Positions 34,186 through 43,334 of a DNA stretch of 43,624 nt are shown here, in pieces. The notes beneath the pieces were generated by a model, which saw only the letters and a list, made by a program, of their open reading frames with translations, ran no database searches and was not told the origin of the DNA. The stretch is from Planctomycetaceae bacterium (GTDB lineage Bacteria > Planctomycetota > SZUA-567). A program made the translations under genes and the position numbers. The first letter of the stretch is position 1. Each line of letters opens with the position of its first letter. The stretch lies in assembly GCA_021201355.1 (NCBI GenBank), contig JAJQFC010000213.1, forward strand, positions 1 to 43,624, read 5' to 3'.

Positions 34186-34311
34186 ATGCGCGTTTTGCTG
34201 CTCATCTTAGTATTATTGGCTTCGGTCACCGTATCCGGATGCCTGGGTGGAAGCGCCGCCGCCTCGAACGGCGGAGCCAGGGCGAACCTCAACCTGGGAA
34301 CGGCATTTTAG
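34186..34311 (+). CDS. Very small lipoprotein (41 residues)
   Basis: A short gene with GGGGA six bases before its ATG. The product is almost entirely a lipoprotein signal: MRVLLLILVLLASVTVSGC with a VSGC lipobox, followed by a 22-residue mature part (GGSAAASNGG, ending LNLGTAF). It would be a lipid-anchored peptide at the membrane. It lies 38 bases upstream of another lipoprotein gene and downstream of a strong promoter, so the two are probably co-expressed. The function is unknown. Confidence 0.65.
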   Translation: MRVLLLILVLLASVTVSGCLGGSAAASNGGARANLNLGTAF

Positions 34312-34349
34312 CGACAATCCCCTTGAACGCGTCATAATGGAGCGAATGT

Positions 34350-34931
34350 ATGTTTGGACGGGTGTGCAGGGTCGTGCTACTCCTCGGTCTCCTCAGCGCT
34401 TCGGGCTGTGTCGAGCGGGCGCTTGTCATCACCAGCGAACCCTCCGGCGCCGAGGTGACGGTCAACCAACAGTGGCGCGGTACCACGCCCTTTGTCGTGC
34501 CGTTCAAGCATTACGGCGTGTACGATATCTGGATTGAACACCCGGGCATCGAAGAAAACGGCCGCATGGTGAAGTACTATCCGCTCCATGTCGGCGAACC
34601 GGTCAACGCCCCGGGCTACCAGTATCCGGGAGCGGATTTCGTCACCGAAGTGCTTCTCCCGACCACCCTCCGGGACCAGCACAACCTCCACTACCGGCTA
34701 GAACGCGTCTCCGAGGCCGACGATCTCGGCGACGTCCTGGCCCGGGCCCAACAGCTTCGCGACGCCGGCGCCGCCCGCCGCCTCATGCGCTACGAAAAGG
34801 ACGTCAGCCGCGGCCGCTACGACCAGGTCGGGAACAACGCGCCGCTGCCTCCGGGCGAACCGGAACCGGTGGATTACTACGGCGAACCGCCGTTGCCGTC
34901 CGAAGTGCCGGTATTCATCGATTCATATTGA
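34350..34931 (+). CDS. PEGA-domain lipoprotein
   Basis: A 193-residue lipoprotein. The signal peptide ends in a clear lipobox (LLGLLSASGC), and the mature protein starts directly with a PEGA-type beta domain: ALVITSEPSGAEVTVNQQ, then WRGTTPFVVPFKHYGVYDI. PEGA domains are common on surface and periplasmic proteins and mediate envelope contacts. The remainder contains a helical segment (LARAQQLRDAGAARRLMRYE) and a proline-rich end. GGAG lies upstream of the ATG. It ends at a TGA and is followed by a bidirectional terminator shared with thrC. Confidence 0.8.
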   Translation: MFGRVCRVVLLLGLLSASGCVERALVITSEPSGAEVTVNQQWRGTTPFVVPFKHYGVYDIWIEHPGIEENGRMVKYYPLHVGEPVNAPGYQYPGADFVTEVLLPTTLRDQHNLHYRLERVSEADDLGDVLARAQQLRDAGAARRLMRYEKDVSRGRYDQVGNNAPLPPGEPEPVDYYGEPPLPSEVPVFIDSY

Positions 34932-34993
34932 AGAATGTAGCGGCGTTCGCCGCAGTGCGGTCATCGTCCCGCGCCACCAATTCGAACGAAATG

Positions 34994-35031
34994 AAAAAGC
35001 GCGTCCCGTCTGCTGACGGACGCGCTTTTTT
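34994..35031. terminator. Bidirectional intrinsic terminator
   Basis: A long stem with AAAAA on one side and TTTTTT on the other: AAAAAGCGCGTCC-C-GTC, loop TGCT, GACGGACGCGCTTTTTT, with a single bulged C. It ends both the PEGA lipoprotein gene (plus strand) and thrC (minus strand), which converge here. Confidence 0.9.
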
Positions 35032-35058
35032 AGTGAAAATCGGCGTCGATGCCCTGCC

Positions 35059-36465
35059 CTATTTCTGGTCCGACCGGACGCGGCGGATGACGTCGACAAT
35101 GTCCCCGAGGCTGTTCGCCACCGGGATCGGGTGGTTGGCGTACTGCGACGTCCTGACGCCGAACTCGCCGTAATCGGCCTGGAGCCTGGCCTCGTCGTAA
35201 CTGTGGTACGCCACCGTGGCGTGCGGGTCTTTAAGTTGATGGCCGGTAAGGATGCAGACGACCGTGCTGTCCTTGTCGATGACGCCCTTTTCAACCAGCT
35301 GCCTGGCCCCGGCAAGGCTGGCGGCGCTGGCGGGTTCGCAGCCGAGGCCGTCCCGGGCGACCCAGGCCTTGGCGTCGAGGATGGCCTGATCCGAGACGTC
35401 GAGGGCGACGCCGTTCAGGCGATCGAGGGCGCGGAGGCATTTCTTCAGGTTGACGGGCCGGTTGATTTCGATGGCGCTCGCCAGTGTGTGGGCTTTTTCG
35501 CCCCGCTGGTCGAGACCGGCGTAGTAGTCGGCGATAATCCCGTCGTCGACGGCGCCGCCGTTCCATTTCAGGCCCTTGTCGTTGACGATCCGCGACAGGG
35601 TCGGAGCGCCGGACGAATTGACGACCGCCAGCCGGGGCAGTTTCTTGATAAGGCCGTGATCGTACAGTTCGTAGAGGGCTTTCCCGAAGGACGAACTGTT
35701 GCCGAGGTTGCCGCCGGGGCAGACGATCCAGTCGGGAACCTGCCAGTCGAGGCCTTCTAGGACGCGGTACATGGTGGTCTTCTGGCCTTCGAGGCGGAAC
35801 GGGTTGACCGAATTGACGAGGTAGATCCCCTCCTCCGCGCAGACCTCCTGGACCCGGGCCATGGCGTCGTCGAAGTCTCCCTTGACGAGGAGGGTGACGG
35901 CGCCGTAATCAAGGGCCTGGGAGAGTTTCCCATAGGCGATTTTGCCGTCGCCAATAAAGATGATGGCCCGCATCCGGCCGCTCGCCGAGGCGAAGGCGGC
36001 GAGGCTCGCCGAGGTGTTCCCGGTCGAGGCGCAGGCGGCGACGCTGGCGCCGACCATGCCGGCATGGGTCAGGGCGCCGGCCATGCCGTTGTCCTTGAAG
36101 CTGCCGGACGGGTTCAGGCCTTCGTACTGGAGGCGGAAGTTTTCTGATTTGACGCCGGCGTAGGACGCGGCCCGGGGGCTCCGGCGGAGCTGGGTGTGGC
36201 CTTCCCCGATACTGGCCCGCTGTTCCGGAGCGGCAAACGGGAGCATGGCGCCGAAGCGCCAGACGCCGGAGACGGCGCCGAGGCCGCCCGACGGCCAGTC
36301 CGGGACTTTGCCGAGATCGGAGACCCGGGTCGGCAGGGCCATCTTTTCCCAGTCATAATCGACGTCGAGGAGGTTGCCGCATTTCGGGCACTTCGGCAAG
36401 ACCTGCATGATGTCGTAGTCCGCCGCGCAGGCGGGGTTGATGCACTTTTGAAAAGCGAGGGACAT
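35059..36465 (-). CDS. thrC: Threonine synthase
   Basis: A PLP-dependent lyase converting O-phosphohomoserine to threonine, the last step of threonine synthesis. The N-terminus has a zinc-ribbon-like cysteine set (CINPACAADYD and CPKCGNLLDV). The PLP lysine lies in LNPSGSFKDNGMAGALTH, with the downstream ACASTGNTSASLAAFASA block binding the cofactor phosphate and substrate. The length of 468 residues fits the class. GGAG six bases before the ATG supports the start. It ends in TAG, immediately followed by a terminator, so that TAG is a real stop. A promoter lies just upstream. Confidence 0.93.
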   Translation of the reverse strand: MSLAFQKCINPACAADYDIMQVLPKCPKCGNLLDVDYDWEKMALPTRVSDLGKVPDWPSGGLGAVSGVWRFGAMLPFAAPEQRASIGEGHTQLRRSPRAASYAGVKSENFRLQYEGLNPSGSFKDNGMAGALTHAGMVGASVAACASTGNTSASLAAFASASGRMRAIIFIGDGKIAYGKLSQALDYGAVTLLVKGDFDDAMARVQEVCAEEGIYLVNSVNPFRLEGQKTTMYRVLEGLDWQVPDWIVCPGGNLGNSSSFGKALYELYDHGLIKKLPRLAVVNSSGAPTLSRIVNDKGLKWNGGAVDDGIIADYYAGLDQRGEKAHTLASAIEINRPVNLKKCLRALDRLNGVALDVSDQAILDAKAWVARDGLGCEPASAASLAGARQLVEKGVIDKDSTVVCILTGHQLKDPHATVAYHSYDEARLQADYGEFGVRTSQYANHPIPVANSLGDIVDVIRRVRSDQK

Positions 36466-36531
36466 GGAAATCTCCGTTTCGTCTGGATGGCGTTTTGCAC
36501 GCCGCTATCCTCATATGAACGCGAACGGTTC

Positions 36532-36560
36532 ATAATCGCCAAGACGGGACACATTGTCAA
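36532..36560 (-). promoter_or_regulatory. Candidate thrC promoter overlapping the end of the upstream gene
   Basis: On the minus strand TTGACA (36555-36560) and GATTAT (36532-36537) are spaced by 17 bases, about 67 bases upstream of the thrC start. The -35 contains the TGA stop codon of the upstream TPR gene. Confidence 0.5.
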
Positions 36561-39500
36561 TGAATTCCGTAGTCCCGCATGATCTTTTGCGCCGCCATCT
36601 GGTCCCGGAGGCCGCTCAGGATGCTCCGGGCCATCTCCGCCTCGGCCGGGCCGCGGTCCGGACCGGTGAGGAGCATGACGGCGGATTCGGTGCGGGCGGC
36701 GTCGTCCGTTTCCTCCTGCTCCGGGTACATGGCGAAGACGTCGGCGTAGGCGCGGAGGGCGTCTTCCCGGCGGTTCTGGCTCCGGTAGACGCGGGCCGTC
36801 TCCAGGGTGACGAAGGCGGCGTCGCGGCGGCTGTCCGGCGTGTCGTCGAGAAGATCCCGGGCATAATCGAGTTCGTCCAGGGCCTGATCGTAGTTCCCGG
36901 CCATGGCCTGGGCCTTGGCGGCGAGGATGTACATGGCGCGGTCGACCTCCGGCTTGTCGCCCGGAATGTCTATGACGTCCGTCGCCAGCCGGGACGCCGC
37001 CTCGTAGCCGCCCGGTTCCCCGAGGTAACTTTCCCTAAGAAGATTCAGGATGGGGACGGCCCAAGTGCTCCGGAGATCGGCGCGGGCATTGGCTATCAGG
37101 AGTTCCCGGGCCGAAGCTACCACCTGTTCGGGAGGAAGGAGGGGATTGGCGCTGTTCGGGCTGCCGAGGGCCAGTTGGGCGGCGTGGTAGGCGGCGTCCT
37201 GGACCCGGCCCGGCGTGGCCGGGGGAATGGCCGGGGAATCCGGGTCGGCGGCAAAGAGGTAGTACTGGTACGCTTCCCGGGGATAGCCGGCCTCGTCCGC
37301 CAGGTGGCCGGCGAGGAGGGCGGCTTCGGCGTCGATTTCCGTAAAGACGGCGAGGCGGGTCAAGGCGGTCCGGTTTTCGCCAAGCTTCCCCATGCATTCG
37401 GCCCAGCGGCGGGCGGCGTTGGCCCGGAGAATGCGGGGAAGTTCGGAATTGTTCATGAGGGACAGGTAGTCGACGGCGGCGCCGCGCCATTCGCCCATAA
37501 GTTCGAGGGCGCGGCCCCGGGACCATTTGGCCCGCCGCGACGCCAGGCTGGACGGCCCCGACGTGGCAATGGCCTGGTTGAACGGCCTGAGGCTCGCTTC
37601 GATGCGTTGCCGCGCTTCGTCCCGCCAGGACAGGGACCGGGCGGCGAACTGGCCCCGCTCCCAGCGGCGCGACAGTTCCATGAGGAAGGCGCCGGATTCC
37701 ATGTTGACCATGCCCTGGTTCAGGCTGTCCTCTATAGAAAAGCCGCCGGCCGACGCTTCCTGAAAGCTTGCCGCCGCCGCCGCGAAGTCGCCGAGGGTGC
37801 GGTCTATCGCTTCCGGGTCGGGGATGGGCGCTTTCAGTATCCGGTCGGCCCGGGCCAGCGCCAGGGCGTGGCGGGCTTCGCCGAGGCGGGACGACAGGAC
37901 GCTGTCCGTCACGCCGGCGGGTTCCCTTTTTCGGAGGTGGGCGATGAGGCCGATGGCCAGTTCGAGCTTTTCAATGCCGTCCCCCGACCATTCGTCCGCC
38001 GCCTCGACGGTGATGCCGAGATCGAAACCGCTATCCGGATCGCCCCCGGTGAAAAGGAGGTTTCCGAGAACCTGGCCGAGGGAGGCGGCGACGTCGGCCT
38101 GGCGCGTCTCCAGGGAAAAGACCGGGGCGTCCGAGGCGGCGGTGAGAAGATCGATATCGCTGGAGAGGGACATCGGCCCGCCCATTTTGCCGAGTTTAAG
38201 AATCGTTTCCATGGCCTGGAATTCCGAGACGAGGAGCGTCCCGAACAGGCGGTCGCGGCGGAGCATGCGGCTCGCCGTGTGGTTGAGGGCCAGGGCCATG
38301 CCGTATTCGCGGCGGAGATCGGCGGTGCGGGAGGCGTCCCGGCAGGCGGTGTAGCGGAGGTTCCGGTTGGTCGTGGACGGCCTGGCGGCCGGGTAGAGGA
38401 GGTGGAACGATTCCCCGAGGCGGCCGCGGCGAAGTTCGGCGATGCCGGCGACGTGCCAGGCCGGCGGGTTGTGACCGCCGCCGGCGAGGACCGGCGCCAA
38501 CGTCTCGAGGGCGGCGGTGGGCTGGTCGAGAAGAAGCTGGACGCGGGCCTTGACGACGCGGGCGCCGTCCCACGGGCCGGGGCTGGCGGTGCCGTCGATG
38601 GCCCGGTCGAGGGCCTCCGACGCCAGCCTGAGAAGGCGGTTCCGTTCCTCGACGCCGGCCGACCCGGCCATTTCCATCTGGGCGAGGCCGAGGCCGAGTT
38701 CGGCGGCGCGGCGGTCGTCGTCGCCGGGCGCTTCGTCCTGGACGACCCGGCGGAACCAGACGGCGGCGTCCTGCTGGTTCCCGAGCATGGCGGCGGCCTG
38801 GCCCCGGTAGAGGGCGGCGCGGGCGCGGAGTTCGTCCTTGGCCGGATCGCTCTCGATATAGCCCTCGGCCTCGGTGGCGGCTTCGCGGACAAATTGTTCC
38901 TCGCGGCGGGCCATCCGGAGGGCGATAAGGTCGAGTTCGATTTCCTTCCGGCGGTTGCCGACCGGGAAGGCGAGGCGGGCGCGGTCGAGTTCGCTGATGG
39001 CCTGGTTGAGAAGATGATCGCGGCGCTGGCGGTCGCGGAGCGTTCCCGGGTACGGCACCTCCTCCGCCAGTTCCCGGAGGCAGCGGGACGTCCGTTGGGC
39101 GGCGTCCCCTTCCATCCCCGGCGGCAGGGTGACGCCGCCGACCCGGGTGTACTGGTCGACGGCGTCCCGGTAGTCCTCGGTCATCTCGAAGGCGCGGGCG
39201 GCCCAGTAGGCGGACTGGACGTTGAAGGCCGGTTCCTGGAGGCGGTAGCGGTTGTTCGAGAGATGGACAAAGGCCTGGGCGACGTCCTCGTAGTCGGCCC
39301 GGGTGGCGGCGAGGCCGAAGCGGCCGCGTTCCCGGATGAACCGGGCCTTTTCCCGCCGGGCCAGCCACTGCTGCATTTCCTGGAAATCGCGGCCCTCCGG
39401 ATCGGCGTCCGGATGGTCGAGGACGGAATTGGCCAGTTGTAGGGCGCGGTCGTAGATGCCGCCCTGGAGCATGCGCATGGCGATGTCGAGGCGGGTATCG

Positions 39501-39739
39501 GCTTCGGCCAGGGTGAGGGCGCCCGGCGTGGCGTCGACGGCGGCGTCGACCATGGCATCGGCGGCTATGACGTCGGGCTGCGAAGCGGCATCGTTCGTGA
39601 CGCCGGCGTCGGCCACGATGGCGGCGTCGGCGGCGGGCGCGTCGGCGGCCGTGGCCGTCATCCCGGTTGAAATGGCCGAAGGCAGGACCAGTGCGCCGGC
39701 GAGGACGATGCAGCGAAGACGGGTTGTCACTCCAATCAT
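36557..39739 (-). CDS. Large exported TPR-repeat protein
   Basis: A 1060-residue protein beginning with a signal peptide (CIVLAGALVLPSAISTGMTA) and an alanine/aspartate-rich segment, followed by helical repeats over almost its whole length. The repeat pattern, such as ALQLANSVLDHPDADPEGRD, RAALYRGQAAAMLGNQQDAA and LETARVYRSQNRREDALRAY, is that of degenerate tetratricopeptide repeats. There is no catalytic motif. Very long exported TPR proteins are common in Planctomycetota-type bacteria and probably form periplasmic or outer-membrane scaffolds. GGAG lies nine bases upstream of the ATG. Its stop overlaps the thrC promoter. Confidence 0.8.
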   Translation of the reverse strand: MIGVTTRLRCIVLAGALVLPSAISTGMTATAADAPAADAAIVADAGVTNDAASQPDVIAADAMVDAAVDATPGALTLAEADTRLDIAMRMLQGGIYDRALQLANSVLDHPDADPEGRDFQEMQQWLARREKARFIRERGRFGLAATRADYEDVAQAFVHLSNNRYRLQEPAFNVQSAYWAARAFEMTEDYRDAVDQYTRVGGVTLPPGMEGDAAQRTSRCLRELAEEVPYPGTLRDRQRRDHLLNQAISELDRARLAFPVGNRRKEIELDLIALRMARREEQFVREAATEAEGYIESDPAKDELRARAALYRGQAAAMLGNQQDAAVWFRRVVQDEAPGDDDRRAAELGLGLAQMEMAGSAGVEERNRLLRLASEALDRAIDGTASPGPWDGARVVKARVQLLLDQPTAALETLAPVLAGGGHNPPAWHVAGIAELRRGRLGESFHLLYPAARPSTTNRNLRYTACRDASRTADLRREYGMALALNHTASRMLRRDRLFGTLLVSEFQAMETILKLGKMGGPMSLSSDIDLLTAASDAPVFSLETRQADVAASLGQVLGNLLFTGGDPDSGFDLGITVEAADEWSGDGIEKLELAIGLIAHLRKREPAGVTDSVLSSRLGEARHALALARADRILKAPIPDPEAIDRTLGDFAAAAASFQEASAGGFSIEDSLNQGMVNMESGAFLMELSRRWERGQFAARSLSWRDEARQRIEASLRPFNQAIATSGPSSLASRRAKWSRGRALELMGEWRGAAVDYLSLMNNSELPRILRANAARRWAECMGKLGENRTALTRLAVFTEIDAEAALLAGHLADEAGYPREAYQYYLFAADPDSPAIPPATPGRVQDAAYHAAQLALGSPNSANPLLPPEQVVASARELLIANARADLRSTWAVPILNLLRESYLGEPGGYEAASRLATDVIDIPGDKPEVDRAMYILAAKAQAMAGNYDQALDELDYARDLLDDTPDSRRDAAFVTLETARVYRSQNRREDALRAYADVFAMYPEQEETDDAARTESAVMLLTGPDRGPAEAEMARSILSGLRDQMAAQKIMRDYGIH

Positions 39740-39807
39740 AACGGGGTACTCCGGATTAGGCCGCCCTCACGTAGTCCAGTACGGCGATGCGTCACTCCCC
39801 CGCCCTG

Positions 39808-40224
39808 CTACGCCTCGGCCAGGAAGGGCATGAGGGCGTCCCGGAGCGTTTCCGGGATGACCCGGGGCTTCCCATTCTCGCCGACGCAGGCCAGTTCGAC
39901 CGTGGCGACGACAAGGGGCGAATCGGTTCCGGCACGGCGGATGTCCGTGACGAAGGTCAGGGTGGCGTGGCGCATGGCGCCGATGTGAGACCGGCATTCG
40001 AGGAGGTCGTCGTAGACGGCGTAGCCACGGTAACGGGCGTGGCAGTTCCGCACCGGGAACAGGCAGCCGCTCGCTTCGATGTCCTTGTAGGCATGGCCGA
40101 CGTCCCGGAGAAATTCGGTGCGGGCGCGTTCGGCGATGACGAAATAGTTGGCGTAATAGACCCGGTCCATACGGTCGGTGTCGGCGTAGGAGACGCGGTA
40201 TGTGGTGAGATGGGTTTCGGGCAT
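39808..40224 (-). CDS. YbgC-type acyl-CoA thioesterase (4HBT, hotdog fold)
   Basis: A small hotdog-fold thioesterase that hydrolyses acyl-CoA esters. The signature is YRVSYADTDRMDRVYYANYF, containing the catalytic aspartate in the DTD position, followed by ERARTEFLRDVG. The length of 138 residues is typical. The start at 40224 (METHL-like opening MPETHLTTY) is preferred because homologues begin just before the first strand; an in-frame ATG at 40251 would add nine residues, and neither has a strong ribosome-binding site. In proteobacteria ybgC sits with tol-pal; that is not the case here. It ends in TAG, with no plausible extension beyond it. Confidence 0.88.
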   Translation of the reverse strand: MPETHLTTYRVSYADTDRMDRVYYANYFVIAERARTEFLRDVGHAYKDIEASGCLFPVRNCHARYRGYAVYDDLLECRSHIGAMRHATLTFVTDIRRAGTDSPLVVATVELACVGENGKPRVIPETLRDALMPFLAEA

Positions 40225-40275
40225 GGGAATGATCGTACCTTCACGTGCCATGGGGTCATGAGAAATAATACAGTT

Positions 40276-40283
40276 AAAAAAAA
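40276..40283 (-). terminator. Poly-U tail of the RNase P RNA gene
   Basis: Eight Ts follow directly on the 3' strand of the P1 helix of the RNase P RNA (minus strand), so P1 itself can act as the terminator stem. Confidence 0.65.
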
Positions 40284-40674
40284 CACGCGGCGGATCGATA
40301 AGCCGGCTTCTGTCGGGGATGGCTATTTATCTCGGACAAACGTCGCCGTTTGCCTCGTGCACGCTACCCGGGACTACTGGCGGGACAGGCGGCCCCGCGG
40401 CAAAAACCATCGCCAAACGATTTTGCCTCGTCCCCTATTTGCGCTTGCACCGGAAGGACAGTCGCCGTGCCGTCGGCGTTACCGTCGACGCGGTGGGCTC
40501 TTACCCCACCGTTTCACCCTTACCGCCCGGACAGCCGAAGCCGGCCGGGAGGCGGTCTGTTCTCTGTTGCCTGTCCCTGGGGTTGCCCCCGGCGGGCGTT
40601 ACCCGCTTTCCTGCCTTGTGGTGGCCGGACTTTCCTCCGGGATCGCTCCCGGCAGCCATCTGAACCGCCGCGTG
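40284..40674 (-). ncRNA. rnpB: RNase P RNA (bacterial, about 391 nt)
   Basis: The catalytic RNA of RNase P, which matures tRNA 5' ends. Conserved blocks are plain on the minus strand: GAGGAAAGTCCGGCCACC near the 5' end (about 40618-40636), CAGGGACAGGCAACAGAGA (P4-side region) and GACAGAAGCCGGCTTATCGA near the 3' end (about 40297-40316). The ends are set by the P1 helix: CACGCGGCGG (40665-40674) pairs perfectly with CCGCCGCGTG (40284-40293). The length and block order fit the ancestral type A class. No protein gene is supported on either strand over it. Confidence 0.93.
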
Positions 40675-40830
40675 AAAAAAACCTTTTAAATTGAACCGCA
40701 CCCTCTCCGTGATGCCGTCGGCGCGGCGGAGCATGCGAACGTCTGGAAACACGGCGCCGCCCAAACCACGCCAACGCCGTTTGCCCCGACCGATCCGCAC
40801 CTGCAATTATTCACGGGCGGCCGCGCCCGG

Positions 40831-41613
40831 TCAAGTCAGCCGCACCTTTATTTGCAGGCCGTCGTAGGCCGGGGCCATGCCGCTCGGCAGCCGCTCACCC
40901 AGTTCCCGGTGGGTAAAACTGTGGGTCAGGTGGGTCAGGAACGTCCGCCGGGGCCGGAGGCGCTCGTGCAGTTCGATCGTCTCCGGAATGCTCATGTGGG
41001 TCGGGTGGTTCTCCATCCTCACCGCCGAAACGATGAGCGTTTCTATATTGTCGATTAACCGGAACGACGAATCCGGAATGGACGAGACATCCGTCAGGTA
41101 GGCGAGGTCGCCGACCCGGTAGCCGAGAATCGGCAGGGTGCCGTGGAAAATCGGCACCGGAATAAACACCATGCCGCCGGCCCGGAACGGCTTGTCGGCT
41201 TCGTGCAGGGTGATGGCCGGAAGACCGCCGCCGACCTGGGGCGCGTTCCAGATATACCCGAACCGGTGCCGCACCGTCGCCAGGGTCGCGGCCGATCCCC
41301 AGACCGGCACCTCGGTGTTCTTGAAGAGGGAGTAGGCCCGGATGTCGTCGAGGCCGTGGAGGTGGTCGGCGTGATCGTGGGTGACGAGGACGGCGGCGAC
41401 GTTGTCAAGGCCGGCGCAAAGGGCCTGGACGCGGAACTCCGGGCCGGTGTCGATGACGACGTTCTTTCCCTTGTGGCTGACGACGGCGCTCGACCGGTGG
41501 CGCTTGTCCACGATGTCCGGCGACCGGCAGACCCGGCAGTCGCAACCGGCCATCGGCACGCCGGTCGAGGTGTCGGTGCCGAGAAAGGTGAAAAGCGCTT
41601 CGTCATCCGCCAT
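40831..41613 (-). CDS. PhnP-like metallo-beta-lactamase-fold hydrolase
   Basis: A 260-residue MBL-fold phosphodiesterase or related hydrolase. It opens LFTFLGTDTSTGVPMAGCDC with a following CRVC, the cysteine set that binds a structural zinc in PhnP-like enzymes. The metal motif is LVTHDHADHLHGLDDIRAYS (HxHxDH), with a later His in THLTHSF. PhnP acts on cyclic phosphoribosyl phosphates, but many relatives have other substrates (LipB-associated or octanoyl-related MBL proteins look similar), so the substrate is unassigned. The start at 41613 gives the usual short N-terminus; ATG 41640 is an alternative, and the ribosome-binding site is weak for both. Confidence 0.85.
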   Translation of the reverse strand: MADDEALFTFLGTDTSTGVPMAGCDCRVCRSPDIVDKRHRSSAVVSHKGKNVVIDTGPEFRVQALCAGLDNVAAVLVTHDHADHLHGLDDIRAYSLFKNTEVPVWGSAATLATVRHRFGYIWNAPQVGGGLPAITLHEADKPFRAGGMVFIPVPIFHGTLPILGYRVGDLAYLTDVSSIPDSSFRLIDNIETLIVSAVRMENHPTHMSIPETIELHERLRPRRTFLTHLTHSFTHRELGERLPSGMAPAYDGLQIKVRLT

Positions 41614-41741
41614 TGCTTGCCGTCCGCATGGTGTCGTCATTGGCCGCCGCCGCCCGTTCCGGCCGTGTCCGGCGTCCGAAAACGCCGGCGGGCCGGCATG
41701 GCGCGGCCGCGCCGTGTCCGTTCTCCCCTTCCCCATTTCGT

Positions 41742-41773
41742 AAAACGCCGGGCGCTCCGAAAAGAGCGCCCGG
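41742..41773 (-). terminator. Terminator after frr
   Basis: A perfect 10-bp stem, CCGGGCGCTC (41748-41757) with GAGCGCCCGG (41764-41773), loop of six. On the minus strand it is followed by CGTTTT. It lies about 80 bases after the frr stop. Confidence 0.65.
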
Positions 41774-41855
41774 GCCCGGATCAAGTGGTTGGTACGGGAA
41801 TGCCGCAACGGGCGGCGGGCCCGCCTCGGGCGCCGCGCCTTTTTCGGCTGGATAC

Positions 41856-42416
41856 TTAAATTTCCATGATTTCCTTGGACTTCTTATCCACTTCTTCGTC
41901 AATCTTCTTTTCGAATTCCTTCAGGATATCCTGGACGACGTCCTTCTGCTTCTTCAGGTCGTCCTCGCTGATTTCCTTTTTCTTCTCCATCGCCTCGAGG
42001 GATTTGATGCCGTCGCGGCGGGCGTTCCGGATAACCACCTTGGCGTCTTCGCCCTTGGCCTTGACGTCCTGCGCCAGTTTCTTGCGGCGTTCCTCGGTAA
42101 GGGGCGGGAAGGTCAGACGGATCAGTTTGCCGTCGTTCTGCGGCGTGACGCCGAGATCGGACGCCAGGAGCGCCTTTTCGATTTCCTTCAGAAGCCCGAG
42201 ATCGAACGGTTTCAGGACGAGCTGACGCGCTTCCGGCACCGAGATGTTCGCGCACTGCTTCAGGGGCATTTCGGCGCCGTAGGCGTTGACCTTGACGCCT
42301 TCGACCAACGCCGGGGTGGCCCGGCCGGTGCGGGTCAGGCGGGAATCCTTCTGCAGGTGTTCAAGCGACTTCTGCATGCTGTCCCTGAGGTTTTTCATGG
42401 CTGCATCAACAGGCAT
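41856..42416 (-). CDS. frr: Ribosome recycling factor
   Basis: Ribosome recycling factor, which with EF-G splits ribosomes from mRNA after termination. The 186-residue length and the family sequence are standard: LTRTGRATPALVEGVKVNAY, VPEARQLVLKPFD, and a C-terminal helical part rich in charged residues ending KKIDEEVDKKSKEIMEI. The ATG at 42416 has AAAGGAG six bases upstream. It follows pyrH by 58 bases on the same strand, the usual pyrH-frr pairing. Confidence 0.96.
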   Translation of the reverse strand: MPVDAAMKNLRDSMQKSLEHLQKDSRLTRTGRATPALVEGVKVNAYGAEMPLKQCANISVPEARQLVLKPFDLGLLKEIEKALLASDLGVTPQNDGKLIRLTFPPLTEERRKKLAQDVKAKGEDAKVVIRNARRDGIKSLEAMEKKKEISEDDLKKQKDVVQDILKEFEKKIDEEVDKKSKEIMEI

Positions 42417-42474
42417 TCGTACTCCTTTCGCGGGCTGTAGAAGACTGCGGTATCATGACGGATCGACGGAAATA

Positions 42475-43200
42475 TCACGCCCCGGATTCATGGCTGTCGA
42501 CGGTGGTGCCGATCGGCTTTCCGGTGGCGGCGAGGATGGTGTTGCCGGGCTGCTTGATCGAATAGACGACAATCGGGACGTGGTGCTCCTCGCACATGGT
42601 GAAGGCGGTCGAATCCATGATGCGAAGGTTTTCCCTGATGGCCTGGCGGTAGGTGATGTGGTCGTACTTGAGGGCGTTCGGATTCTTCATCGGGTCTTCC
42701 GTGTAGATGCCGTCGACCTTGGTGGCCTTGAGGATGGCGCGGCAGTCGAGCTCGATGGAGCGGAGCGCCGCCGCCGTGTCCGTGGTGCAGTACGGGTTGC
42801 CGGTGCCGCCGGCGAGGATGACGACGCGGCCCTTTTCCATATGGCGCTGGGCCCGGCGGCGGATATAGGGTTCGACCACCTGGTCGACCTGGATGACGGA
42901 AAGGACGCGGGTCGGATAGCCCTGGCCCTCGACGGCGGACTGGAGGGCAAGGGCGTTCAGGATGGTGGCGGTCATGCCCATGTAATCCACGGTGGCGCGT
43001 TCGATGCCGAGGGTGTCGCTTTCGATGCCGCGGACGAAATTACCGGCGCCGACGACGACGGCGAGCTCGATGCCGGCGGCGCAAACGTCGCGGATTTCGG
43101 TGGCGATCATCTGGATGGCGTCGCGGTCGAAACCGCTGCCGGCGTCGCCGCCAAGGGTCTCGCCGGATACTTTCAGGAGAATGCGTGGATAGGGCGGCAC
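42475..43200 (-). CDS. pyrH: UMP kinase
   Basis: Bacterial UMP kinase, of the amino-acid kinase fold, which makes UDP from UMP. The GTG at 43200 is chosen because AGGAAGG precedes it and it gives a normal 241-residue protein starting PPYPRILLKVSGETLGGDAG. Other landmarks are VVVGAGNFVRGIESDTLGIE, TATILNALALQSAVEGQG and VVILAGGTGNPYCTTDTAAA, the nucleotide and UMP binding blocks. It precedes frr. The usual rpsB-tsf partners are not adjacent here. Confidence 0.96.
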   Translation of the reverse strand: MPPYPRILLKVSGETLGGDAGSGFDRDAIQMIATEIRDVCAAGIELAVVVGAGNFVRGIESDTLGIERATVDYMGMTATILNALALQSAVEGQGYPTRVLSVIQVDQVVEPYIRRRAQRHMEKGRVVILAGGTGNPYCTTDTAAALRSIELDCRAILKATKVDGIYTEDPMKNPNALKYDHITYRQAIRENLRIMDSTAFTMCEEHHVPIVVYSIKQPGNTILAATGKPIGTTVDSHESGA

Positions 43201-43334
43201 TGTTTGTCCTTCCTGCTGGAGAAATAAATGGCGCACTCGGCCCGGACTGAACCGGTTGCGGGTAGCTGTTCGATGGTTTTGTAATAACACAGTAGACGGT
43301 TTTTCCGGCGGACGGCGCCGCAGCGTCGGGACGA

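Noticed and set aside
36554-39442. Open plus-strand frame of about 960 codons
   Set aside because: Antisense of the 1060-residue TPR protein; GC-rich codon bias leaves long open frames on the other strand. It has no ribosome-binding site and no recognisable fold.
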